Positions 25,746 through 33,816 of a stretch of DNA of 55,177 nucleotides are shown here, in pieces (the first letter of the stretch is position 1; the number at the start of each line of letters is the position of its first letter). This stretch comes from Deltaproteobacteria bacterium (GTDB lineage: Bacteria; Myxococcota_A; UBA796; SXON01): contig CANFCK010000014.1 in assembly GCA_947445035.1 (NCBI GenBank), positions 1 through 55,177 on the forward strand, in the 5' to 3' direction. Below the pieces are notes generated by a model. That model worked only from the letters and a program-made list of their open reading frames with translations, was not told where the DNA came from and searched no databases. The translations under genes and the position numbers were made by a program.

Positions 25746-27262
25746 CAGTGCGCGACCTTGGGCCGGTAGGTGGGCTCGTCGAACCGGCCGCCATCCTGTC
25801 GCGAGTCATGACACTGCACGCACTGGCTGGTCGGCGGCTCACGCACCAGGTGCGCGGTGGTCGGGGAGGCGGCGTGTGCCTTTCCCGCCCCGTGGCAACT
25901 TTCGCAGCCGACATTCTCGAGCCCATGCAGCTGGCGAGGGTCGGTCGGGCCGGTGCCGTCCAGCGCACCGGTCACGTGACAGGAGTAGCAGTCGAGGTCG
26001 AACTGCCGGTCGTCTGCCACAACCGATGCGTAGGCGCGCGCGTGGCCGCTGTGGGACCACTGCGCCGCTTGCACCGTGTGGCACGCCGAGCAGGCGGCGG
26101 AGCCGACCCAGGGGCCCATTCCGGCCGCAGTGTTGGCCGGTACCGCGGCGGCCGGTGCGGACTTGGCGCCGGTCAGCGTGGCCTTGACCGCCGCCACCTT
26201 CGCGAAGGTGGGCGCGTGCTCGCCGACGTCGTCTACCAGCCCTCGGAGCGTGTTGCTCAAACGGCTCGTCGGGCCGCCCGTCGTCGTCGCGAGCTCCAGC
26301 GCCGTTCGGGCGGCCGCCTGCTTCTTGGTCCAGAACTCCTCCTGCCTGACCAGACGCGCGACCTCCCGCGGGTCGGTCGCCTTTGCCTTGCGGGTTCCCA
26401 GCTCGGTCAGGCGTGCGGTCGCCGTGTCCACATCGGCTGCCCGTGCGGCCGAAGCACCGGCGTCACTCCACGTTCGGGCGCCGGGCGTCACCTGGACCGT
26501 CGCCACACCAAGCAGCTTCCCCCGCGCGCCCGAGCTGAGGACCAGCGCGCCCGTCGCCAATGCCTCGGGCGTGGACAGCGTCTCGGTCGAGTCGGCTCGT
26601 AGGAAGAAGTCGACCCCCGGGGCTCGCGCGGCGACGTCCGCCTCTGGGGTGCGCCCCAGATCGGCGAGCACGAGGACGACGGTGTCCGTCACCGGGATGC
26701 CGGACAGCGCCTGCCCGGCGTCGGTCACTGAGCAGCCCGGGAGCTTCAGCTCGGGGTGCGCGATGCCGTACACTTCCACTCGCGTTCCGCCTTTGTCGAA
26801 GCGGCGGACGGCGGGCCAGGGCAGGGGGGTTGCGCACGTCACGTTGCTCAGCACGTAGGGAAGCTCCCAGGCGCTCCCGACGTCCGTGACAAAGGGAAGC
26901 CCGAAGGAGAAGTCGCCGCGGGCTGGAAGCATGGCGTCGATTCCGCCGAGGCGGGTGGCTTCGGCGATGAGGCGGGCCTTGGCCTCCCGCTCGGCGCGTT
27001 CCGACTCCGGCAAGACCGCGGAACGGCGGAACAGATTGCCAGCGTCAACGACGAGCAACGCCCCGCTGGGCGAAAGGGTACTCAAAACTGAATTTCTCCG
27101 GGACAGACCGCCCTGGGGATGACGGGGTCACCCACAGGGTTCGATTTCGCCGTCCACCGCGCCCTGGTAGGCGAGGGTGAACCCGAGCGACTGTGACGGC
27201 GTCGCGGCCGGTTCAGATTCGGTGCCGCACCCAAGGAGTCCGAAAAGGCCGACGAGGGTCAC
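25745..27262 (-). CDS. Tetrahaem, metallophosphatase-like lipoprotein; predicted selenoprotein (in-frame TGA)
   Basis: From GTG 27262, which overlaps the upstream stop as GTGA, the frame runs to 25745 with one interruption, a TGA at 27130-27128 (codon 45). Read through, the product has 505 residues. It has a short lipoprotein signal (GLFGLLGC, Cys12), FTLAYQGAVDGEIEPCG, then the TGA, then HPQGGLSRR and ALLVVDAGNLF. This resembles the start of the UshA-like metallophosphatase family, where (from memory) a Cys-Gly-Cys motif precedes GGLARR. The TGA stands at the second Cys, so selenocysteine is proposed. Four CxxCH haem sites follow (near residues 391, 425, 453 and 481: CSACH, CYSCH, CESCH, CVQCH). 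Usual phosphoesterase metal ligands are not obvious, so catalysis may be lost. A start at TTG 27085 would give a protein with no export signal, unlikely for a c-type cytochrome. Pseudogene or sequencing error remain possible. Confidence 0.75.
27098..27130 (-). promoter_or_regulatory. Candidate SECIS hairpin after the in-frame UGA
   Basis: Counting from the base after the UGA (27130-27128), nt 12-30 can fold: CC pairs GG, GGG pairs CCC, and C18 pairs G24, closing a GGUCU loop at nt 19-23. There is a bulged A on the 5' side and a bulged U on the 3' side. The E. coli fdhF SECIS carries GGUCU at the same distance inside an AGGUCU loop, but its bulged U is on the 5' side. Part of the match may reflect the conserved Gly-Gly-Leu codons. 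Confidence 0.5.
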
Positions 27263-28800
27263 TTCTTCCCCTCGTTCTTCCGCTTCTCGATGCGCTCCTG
27301 CCGCTCGATCTCGCGCACCCGGCGCTCCTCGGCGTCAATCCGCTCCTTTCGTTCTTCTTCGGCCGCTTCGCCCCGAGCGTGACGACCATTTTCGCGGTGA
27401 AGGTCCTTCAACACATCGACCAGCCCGTCATCCACGATGTAGACTTCGGGGAACGCGGCGTTGCGGGCGTAGAGTCGCTCACGCTCATGCCCCTCCTGAT
27501 CGGTGGTGGGGCTGGCGGCCTTCCCCAGGAGGATGGTCGAGGTGCGGCCTGTGTCATCGACCATGTCCACGCGAGCGATCGGCTTGTCAAAGCCGAACTC
27601 GGCGTCGGTCCCGGTGACCCCCACGAACTCGTCGCTCTCGATGTCGGACGCCCGTCCCGCCACGCGGCGCGGCGTGCTCCCAGGGACCAAGACGCCGTCT
27701 TCCCATTGCCACTCGGACGCGGCTTGACGTACGATGACCGTCCCCGCGAGGTCCTGGTCGTCGGCGTCCGGCGGCGCGAACGTGCTGGTGAGCGACACGA
27801 TCTTGTTCTGGTCCATGCGGCCGAACTGCTTCAGCCGCAGCTCCTCCGGGTCCCGAAGGTAGTCGTCCAGGAAAACGTCGCGCACCTGGTACACGAAGGG
27901 TTCTCCTTCGAGCATCGCGAAGGCCAGGGGGTATTCCCCATCCACCTCCCCCGAAGGCTTCCCGAGCACCAGGGTAAGCGGAGCTTTGCCACCGGCGAAC
28001 TGGATGCTGATGCGCGCGCGGGGCTCGGCGAGCCCATATTCGTCCAGGGCAGAGGCGGTCTCGACGAAACGAATCGCCTTCATCGCGCTGATCCGACCGA
28101 GCAGGCCCCGAACTTCCATGTCCGCGGCGGCGATCTGGATGGGCTCGACCAGGTCCCACGCCCGGTCCCCTTCGGCCGAGCGCTGAACCCGCAGCCGCTT
28201 GCCTCCAGGGAGCGTGGCGTCGATGCCGTCGACGTCCTTGGAATCGAAAGATGCGAAGCGCCGTTCGCGGAACTCGGGGAGCTCGAGCGAGTAGTAGTCC
28301 ACGGCCGACTTCTTCACGGTGTAGACGACGTCGTCGCCGGTGCGGCGAATGTAGAAACTGACGCCGGACGGGTTGGGATCACCCGCGTCGAACTCTTGTG
28401 TGGAGCCGTCCCGCATCGTGAGCTTGATGTGGATGGCGCTCGGACCAAGACCATAGAGCGCGCCCGCCTCGTCTTCTGCGGCGACGGTCGCGCGGGAGAC
28501 CAGGTCGTGCAGCTGGTGCTTGACCCGGTTCACCATCTGCCGGCTAGCCCGCATCTCGGTGCCTTCGATCCACCACGAGCCATCGGCATGCTCGTTGAGC
28601 GTGATGACGCCGTCGCTGCGGGTGACCTCCACCGCGACGAGGTCAGCCTTCTCGAACACAAAAAGCGGCACACCCTCCACCTTCGCCATCGCGGCCTTGC
28701 GTTGTTTCGGGGTGAGTTCGGTGGGGCGAGCCCAGTAGTAGCCGCCCATCAACGCGAGCAGCACGCCCAGCGCTAGAATCGAGCCTTTGAACTGCTTCAT
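27259..28800 (-). CDS. DUF4340-domain protein
   Basis: The 513-residue protein has a single N-terminal membrane helix (~8-24, ILALGVLLALMGGYYW), a long beta-rich exported region of the DUF4340 type, and a highly charged C-terminal coil (~455-513) rich in Glu/Arg/Lys. DUF4340 genes commonly sit next to gldG-like and ABC-2 exporter genes, as here, and are probably a periplasmic component of the same complex; substrate is unknown. The ATG is 3 bases after the gldG-like stop. The TGA stop overlaps the GTG of the multihaem gene. Confidence 0.88.
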   Translation of the reverse strand: MKQFKGSILALGVLLALMGGYYWARPTELTPKQRKAAMAKVEGVPLFVFEKADLVAVEVTRSDGVITLNEHADGSWWIEGTEMRASRQMVNRVKHQLHDLVSRATVAAEDEAGALYGLGPSAIHIKLTMRDGSTQEFDAGDPNPSGVSFYIRRTGDDVVYTVKKSAVDYYSLELPEFRERRFASFDSKDVDGIDATLPGGKRLRVQRSAEGDRAWDLVEPIQIAAADMEVRGLLGRISAMKAIRFVETASALDEYGLAEPRARISIQFAGGKAPLTLVLGKPSGEVDGEYPLAFAMLEGEPFVYQVRDVFLDDYLRDPEELRLKQFGRMDQNKIVSLTSTFAPPDADDQDLAGTVIVRQAASEWQWEDGVLVPGSTPRRVAGRASDIESDEFVGVTGTDAEFGFDKPIARVDMVDDTGRTSTILLGKAASPTTDQEGHERERLYARNAAFPEVYIVDDGLVDVLKDLHRENGRHARGEAAEEERKERIDAEERRVREIERQERIEKRKNEGKK

Positions 28801-28803
28801 CGC

Positions 28804-30261
28804 CTATCTCCCTCGCCGCGAGGCCCAGACGCCCACGCCAAGTACCAGCACCAGGAGTGGCCCAAGTCCAATGGCCAGCCACCGGATCTGGTCGCCGTCT
28901 TCGGCCGTCAACGCCAAACGTCGGGCCTTCTTCGCGCCCCCGATCACTGAGATGCGGGCCTCGTCTCCGATGAGCCATCGGAAACTATTCAGTACAAAGC
29001 TTGCATTTCCAGGGCCCTCCAAGAGGAGGCCATTGGTGAACAGGTCGCTGTCACCGACGATGAGCACCCGCCCGATTCCTTTCTTGACCAGCCCGCTGTC
29101 GCGACTGACTTCGAGGGCGACGGCCATCGTCGCCGGCCCCTGTCCGTCGATGGCCGGTTCGTACAGTCCTTGCCCGTTCTTGAGCGCCCCGCCTCGATCA
29201 ATCCAACCATCGCGAGTGGTTTCCAGTACGATGGTGTTGCGAATGCCTTCGAGCGGCGGCACCGCGGCCTGCACGGGGGCCACGCCGCTTACCACCGTCA
29301 CCAAGCTGTCTTCGGAGAGATCGCGGGTGATCGGATGCGACTTGTATCGGGGCACCGGCCGATCGGGGTACGGGAAAACCAGCAGTTTGTCGAGCACCCG
29401 CCCGGACGGAATCACCACTCCCAGGCGGCCAAGAATCGACGGGACGGGGGACTCCGGATCCACAGCGATCACCAAGGCGCCCCCGCCCGCGAGGTACGCG
29501 AGGATCAGGTCCTCCTCCAGCGCCGGGATGGGCACTTTCGGTCGGAGGATGGCCAGCGCGGCGGCGTCGTCGGGAACCCGAGGCACGGCCATGTCGCGTT
29601 GCCGGATGAAGTCGAGCCGCTCGAGCTTGTAGTCATCCTGCTGCAGCACCGCAGCCGCTTCTGAAAGGCCGCCCAGGTCGTGGTTGTCGGGGTCGAGCTC
29701 GCCGTGACCGACCAGCGTGTAGACCACGCGGTGGTTCTCTGCGGTGAGCTGCGCGAAGGCCCGATCGAGGGCCTTTTCGCCCAGAAACTCGAGGTGGCGG
29801 TCCTCGCCCTTGCCGACACGCTTGAAGAGCTCCCGATCCTTGATGTCGACCCGGGCCCCCCCGCGCTGCACCACCACCGTGCTGTAGTCGGTCACTCCCA
29901 ACTTTTCGGCCGTCAACCGCTCCTTGTCGAAGTCTACGAACTGAACGGTCACCACTTGCGAGGCGAAGTCGACCTCGTCGAGCAGATCACGAAGCGCGCG
30001 GTCCTTGAAATAGGATTCTTGCTTTCCCCTTTGCCCTGAAAAGGCCGTGACGGTCACCGGAGTCGCATCGCGATCGAGGAGCGCGAGCTTGGTGAGTGTG
30101 TCGGGTAGGAGCGCCGCACCTTGGTCGGCGCTGAGGTCAACCCGGAGCCGATGGAGGTCGACCAGGAGGTAGCCGACACAAGCGGCCGCCACGACCAGTA
30201 CACTGACCAAAAGCGAGTTGCCCCCTGCGGCAAAGCGCCGACGAGCCTGGCTCACCGCCAT
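28804..30261 (-). CDS. GldG-like ABC transporter auxiliary protein
   Basis: The 485-residue protein starts at ATG 30261, overlapping the permease gene by 10 bases; GTG 30255, forming GTGA, is an alternative. It has an N-terminal membrane helix (~18-36), a large extracytoplasmic domain of the GldG/intraflagellar-transport-like family (VVVQRGGARVDIKDRELFKR, YTLVGHGELDPDNHDLGGLS, GGGALVIAVDPE) and a C-terminal membrane helix (GLGPLLVLVLGVGVWASRR). It would partner the ABC permease and ATPase upstream. In Bacteroidetes the homologues serve gliding, but here the substrate is unknown. Confidence 0.88.
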   Translation of the reverse strand: MAVSQARRRFAAGGNSLLVSVLVVAAACVGYLLVDLHRLRVDLSADQGAALLPDTLTKLALLDRDATPVTVTAFSGQRGKQESYFKDRALRDLLDEVDFASQVVTVQFVDFDKERLTAEKLGVTDYSTVVVQRGGARVDIKDRELFKRVGKGEDRHLEFLGEKALDRAFAQLTAENHRVVYTLVGHGELDPDNHDLGGLSEAAAVLQQDDYKLERLDFIRQRDMAVPRVPDDAAALAILRPKVPIPALEEDLILAYLAGGGALVIAVDPESPVPSILGRLGVVIPSGRVLDKLLVFPYPDRPVPRYKSHPITRDLSEDSLVTVVSGVAPVQAAVPPLEGIRNTIVLETTRDGWIDRGGALKNGQGLYEPAIDGQGPATMAVALEVSRDSGLVKKGIGRVLIVGDSDLFTNGLLLEGPGNASFVLNSFRWLIGDEARISVIGGAKKARRLALTAEDGDQIRWLAIGLGPLLVLVLGVGVWASRRGR

Positions 30262-30962
30262 CGACGTGACTCCAGCGAGCGGTAAGTCAAGAACAGGAAC
30301 GTGAAGGTCATCGCCGCGAAGTAGTAGACGTCTGCGCTGTCGATGATGCCGCGGCCGAAGGCCTCCAGGTGGTTGAGCACGCCGAAGGGCTGGAGCTTGA
30401 GGGCAAGATCGTCGCCTACAAGCGCCTCGGCTCGGCTGATCAGCCAAAAGGGCAAAAGCATCGCGATGCCGAGCAAGCCGGCCGCGAGTTGGTCATCCAG
30501 CAAGGTACTGGCAAGCAGTCCTGCCGCGCAGAACGCGCCCGCCACGAAGAGGAGGCCCAGGTAGGTGGTGAGCACCACGCCCCAGTCGGGATTGCCGTAG
30601 TAGGCGAGGATGATCGGGAGCACGCACGTGCCCAAGAACATCAACGCGCAGAGCGTCACCGAGGCGAGCCATTTTCCAATCACCAAAGACCACGGTGAGA
30701 TGGGCGCGGTGAGCAACATCTCCAGCGTTCCCTGCCGGCGCTCCTCGGCGAAGTGACGCATCGTGAGCATCGGGAGGATGAACAACTCGGCGATCGCGAG
30801 GTTGCTGGAAAGGACCCGAAGGCTGGCTTCGCCGGTCAGCGTGACGCCCAGGTAGAAGAACAAGCCCGCGAGGAACAAGAAAACGCTCAGGAATGCGTAC
30901 GCGGTTGGATTGACCGCGTATATCCGAAGCTCCTTCTTCCAAATGGTCGTGACCGAACTCAT
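30252..30962 (-). CDS. ABC-2 type transporter permease (GldF-like)
   Basis: The 236-residue protein starts at ATG 30962, overlapping the ATPase stop (ATGA). It has six predicted membrane segments (e.g. AYAFLSVFLFLAGLFFYLGV near the start and YYFAAMTFTFLFLTYRSL at the end) and the ABC-2 loop MRHFAEERRQGTLEMLLTAP. It forms the channel of an exporter with the adjacent ATPase and gldG-like protein. The substrate cannot be told from sequence. Confidence 0.92.
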   Translation of the reverse strand: MSSVTTIWKKELRIYAVNPTAYAFLSVFLFLAGLFFYLGVTLTGEASLRVLSSNLAIAELFILPMLTMRHFAEERRQGTLEMLLTAPISPWSLVIGKWLASVTLCALMFLGTCVLPIILAYYGNPDWGVVLTTYLGLLFVAGAFCAAGLLASTLLDDQLAAGLLGIAMLLPFWLISRAEALVGDDLALKLQPFGVLNHLEAFGRGIIDSADVYYFAAMTFTFLFLTYRSLESRRWR

Positions 30963-31888
30963 GCCTGGGCGCCCTCGCGACCGACGATGTGAATGAACGC
31001 GTCTTCCAGGGTGGGTGCCCGGCGTTCGAGCGCGCGAAGCTGAAAGTCGCCCGCCGCCGCCCGCCCCGCCAGCAGCTCGCGGGGGTCGGTGCTCGACCGC
31101 ACGCACCACGCGGCCCAACCATCAACGGTGGGGAGAGGCTCCACCCGGGCGATTCCCGGCAAACCGCCAAGGCGCGGACCGTCGATCCCCCGCACCTCGA
31201 CGTAGGTCCAGGCCCCGCCAGGAGCCTGCTCTCGAAGCTCAGCCAGCGTGCCCTGCGCGACCACCCGCCCGCGGTCGATGATGATCGCCCGCGGGCACAG
31301 CGCATCGACTTCCGAGAGGATGTGCGTGCTCAGAATCACCGTGTGTGTCCCGGCGAGCGACTGGATCAGCTCTCTGATGCCCGCCAACTGTGCGGGATCG
31401 AGCCCCGACGTGGGCTCATCCAGAATCAAAACGCTCGGGTCATGCAAGAGCGCCTGCGCAAGCCCCACCCGCTGCCGGTATCCCTTGGACAATGAGCCAA
31501 GAAGGCGCCTTTCCCAGCCGCGAAGTCCAACGCGTTCCATCGTGTCGCCGATGACGGTGGCGCGCTTGGCCTTTGGCACCCGGCGCAGCTCGGCACAGAA
31601 CTGCAGGTACTCGCCCACGCTGAACTCCGGGTACAGCGGAGGCGTCTCCGGCAGGTAGCCCACGCGCTCACGCACCTCGTACGGCTCGTCGAATACGTCG
31701 TAACCGGCAACGCGTACGATACCCGCTGTCGCTGGGATGTAGCCGGTGAGGATGCGCATCGTCGTGGTCTTGCCGGCGCCGTTCGGCCCCAAAAAGCCGA
31801 CGATCTCGCCCTTTTGAATCGTGAAGTTCACGTCGTCGAGGGCGACGCGCGGCCCGAACGCCTTGGTGAGCCGGGAGACTTCAATCAT
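30959..31888 (-). CDS. ABC transporter ATPase (GldA-like)
   Basis: The 309-residue protein is called from ATG 31888; the longer reading overlaps the divergent gene and lacks family similarity. It has Walker A (GPNGAGKTTT), a Q-loop region (GYLPETPPLYPEFSVGEYL), the ABC signature as LSKGYRQRVGLAQALL, Walker B (VLILDEPTSGLDP) and the switch His (LSTHILSEVDAL). The C-terminus is a short regulatory extension. It is the first gene of the block ABC-permease-GldG-DUF4340-multihaem-tsaD-rsmA. The divergent gene starts 25 bases away, so a shared promoter region must overlap the 5' ends. Confidence 0.95.
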   Translation of the reverse strand: MIEVSRLTKAFGPRVALDDVNFTIQKGEIVGFLGPNGAGKTTTMRILTGYIPATAGIVRVAGYDVFDEPYEVRERVGYLPETPPLYPEFSVGEYLQFCAELRRVPKAKRATVIGDTMERVGLRGWERRLLGSLSKGYRQRVGLAQALLHDPSVLILDEPTSGLDPAQLAGIRELIQSLAGTHTVILSTHILSEVDALCPRAIIIDRGRVVAQGTLAELREQAPGGAWTYVEVRGIDGPRLGGLPGIARVEPLPTVDGWAAWCVRSSTDPRELLAGRAAAGDFQLRALERRAPTLEDAFIHIVGREGAQA

Positions 31889-31913
31889 CGCCGCCGGGGT
31901 TAACGCGAACGGG

Positions 31914-32423
31914 ATGTTCGTGTTGAGCCTGTCTCTGGCCCTCGCGCAGCCGCTCGACCGGGTGCTTTTCGTCGTCGGTGAGCGGATCGTGACCCAAAGC
32001 GACGTCGCATTCGAGACCTTCTTTGACGCCCATGACCAGAGCGCGGTGCCCGCCTTCGAGGACGCCACGACCCCCCTCCCGGAACGACTCCGAGACATGG
32101 CGGTGATCCGGCAACTTGCTGGGGATGTCTCGGTGTTTCGCCCCTCTGGTGCCGACGTTCGAACCCGGGCGGAGGCGTTTCTCTCGCACTGGCCTCGCGC
32201 TGACGACGGCCTGGCCGCACTTCGGGAGTGGGGGTTGGACGAACAGGCGTTCATGGGACACGTCTACAGCAGGATGGTCGTCGAGAAGTACGTGCTCCGC
32301 AGCCTGGCGCTCCCCGTGCCAGAGCAAGGTGACATCGCGATGCGGCAGTGGCGCATGCGCTATGTCGCGTGGATCGCGGAGCTGCGGGGACGGGCCGACG
32401 TGCGCGTGGCGGTCACCCCATGA
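31914..32423 (+). CDS. Secreted SurA-N-terminus-like protein
   Basis: The 169-residue protein starts at ATG 31914 with a short signal (MFVLSLSLALA) followed by RVLFVVGERIVTQSDVAFET, which resembles the N-terminal strand-turn-helix of SurA/PpiC chaperones. The rest is helical (LREWGLDEQAFMGHVYSRM). No parvulin domain follows, so it is a chaperone-like stub without peptidyl-prolyl isomerase activity. The stop overlaps the rimI start (ATGA). A role in outer-membrane protein handling is inference. Confidence 0.65.
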   Translation: MFVLSLSLALAQPLDRVLFVVGERIVTQSDVAFETFFDAHDQSAVPAFEDATTPLPERLRDMAVIRQLAGDVSVFRPSGADVRTRAEAFLSHWPRADDGLAALREWGLDEQAFMGHVYSRMVVEKYVLRSLALPVPEQGDIAMRQWRMRYVAWIAELRGRADVRVAVTP

Positions 32424-32896
32424 TTGTCCGCGAGGTCGGACCCGCCGATCTGCCTCGGATACTGGAGATGGAGGCGCTGTGTTTCGGCGCCGAGGCCTGG
32501 ACGCCGGCGATGGTCGCTGAGGAGTTCGGACGTTCGGGCGGTATCTTTCTGGGTGTCGGCCAACCGCTGCAGGCGTACGCCTGCGGCTGGGCGATCATGG
32601 GCGAGCTCCACCTGCTGCAAATCGCAGTGCACCCCGACGCTCGGCGAGCCGGACTCGCGACCCGGCTTCATGCGGCGCTGCTCGGGGTGGCGGCGCCGCG
32701 CGCCGACTGCGGCTGGTTGGAAGTGAAGGTAGACAACGCGGCAGCGATCGCGTTCTACGAGCGCCTTGGCTGGGTTCCGATCGGGCGTCGGCCTCGCTAC
32801 TATGCTGATGGCAACGATGCGATAGTGTTCCGCCTCTCCCCGCTGCGCCCGCCTACCACTCCTGCCCAGAGAATCGCCACGTCTTCGCCACGGTGA
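32420..32896 (+). CDS. rimI: RimI-like GNAT N-acetyltransferase
   Basis: The 158-residue protein starts at ATG 32420. It has the GNAT fold: VREVGPADLPRILEMEALCF, then the acetyl-CoA loop LLQIAVHPDARRAGLATRLH, then the RimI-type end WLEVKVDNAAAIAFYERLGW and RRPRYYADGNDAIVFRL. RimI acetylates the N-terminal Ala of ribosomal protein S18. The last ~15 codons lie antisense over the end of the 32853-33815 gene. Similar GNATs with other targets cannot be excluded. Confidence 0.8.
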   Translation: MIVREVGPADLPRILEMEALCFGAEAWTPAMVAEEFGRSGGIFLGVGQPLQAYACGWAIMGELHLLQIAVHPDARRAGLATRLHAALLGVAAPRADCGWLEVKVDNAAAIAFYERLGWVPIGRRPRYYADGNDAIVFRLSPLRPPTTPAQRIATSSPR

Positions 32897-33815
32897 ATTC
32901 GTGGGAGATCTTCTGAAACCGCCATCCGCCAACCTGACGACGGATGCAGGCATCGACCGCTTCGTCCTGCGCCTCAAGCGCTTTGGTGGAGATCTTGCCG
33001 ACAGTGCCGTCGGGCATGATCTTGAAGGTGACCTTCCAGCTGCCTTTGAACGACGAATCGGCTTTGAGCCTGGCCGCCACGCAGGTCTCGATCTGGGGCG
33101 CGTAGGCGCCGCTGACCTCCTTCGCCATCGCCCGGATCTCATCGTCGTCGTCGAGGACGATCGTGTTGGAGCGGCTGACCTTGATGTCGACCGAGCCTAA
33201 GGTCGAGGTGCCTACGCCACCGCCAATCGCCGCGACCGTCGCGTCGGCGCGGGCGCCGCCGGGGGTGTAGGTGACGGTGGCCTTGCCCGGTGCATCGGCC
33301 GTGCGCGCGCCAGAGGGGAGGGACGGGAGTTCCCCCACCGTGGGCAAACCGGGATCCCGCCGTGCAGCCGACTTCTTCGGCGGCGGCAGCACCGCGCCAG
33401 GCAGGCTGGCCGGTCGCTCCTGCGAGGCAATCAGGCCGTCGCGGGGGGCCATGTAAACGTCGTCCAGTTCGTAGATGAGCTCTTCTTCGGCCAATTGCAT
33501 CTGCCAGTAGCCGACACCCCCCAGACCCAGCAGGAGCGCCGTGGCGAGCGCTCCGATGACTCGGCCCCGCGCCCTGCGGCGCCGCTCCTGGGCGATGTGC
33601 GCTGCGGCGAGCTTCTGCTTCTGCTCGAGTCCGGGGTCGGTCTGCGCCTCCTCCCCAGGAATCTCCAACATGCAGTGCGGGCAATTACCCCCCGCCCGCA
33701 GCAGGTCGGGAGTGATGCCGCCCTTGCAGTAGGGGCATGCGGGGCCGGGATTTTTGGGCAGGGCAGTCACGGGCGGCAGAGGGTAACGGGCCGACTCTGG
33801 CCGAGGCAAGGTCAC
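32853..33815 (-). CDS. AgmX/PglI C-terminal-domain protein with zinc ribbon
   Basis: The 320-residue protein is called from GTG 33815, one base after the upstream stop and preceded by AGGA. An N-terminal zinc-ribbon-like element has CPYC (Cys27/30) and CPHC (Cys45/48), then comes a membrane helix (~85-104, VIGALATALLLGLGGVGYW), a Pro/Ala-rich linker, and a C-terminal TonB-like AgmX domain (~215-320, APQIETCVAARLKADSSF, VTFKIMPDGTVGKIS). AgmX-type proteins are linked to myxobacterial motility and envelope complexes. The gene ends 44 bases inside the convergent rimI. Confidence 0.75.
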   Translation of the reverse strand: MTLPRPESARYPLPPVTALPKNPGPACPYCKGGITPDLLRAGGNCPHCMLEIPGEEAQTDPGLEQKQKLAAAHIAQERRRRARGRVIGALATALLLGLGGVGYWQMQLAEEELIYELDDVYMAPRDGLIASQERPASLPGAVLPPPKKSAARRDPGLPTVGELPSLPSGARTADAPGKATVTYTPGGARADATVAAIGGGVGTSTLGSVDIKVSRSNTIVLDDDDEIRAMAKEVSGAYAPQIETCVAARLKADSSFKGSWKVTFKIMPDGTVGKISTKALEAQDEAVDACIRRQVGGWRFQKISHEFTVAKTWRFSGQEW

Positions 33816-33816
33816 G

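Noticed and set aside
25745..27085. Multihaem gene starting at TTG 27085
   Set aside because: This start gives no export signal and cuts the fold before GGLSRR, while a coupled start and lipoprotein signal lie upstream in the same frame, broken only by one TGA.
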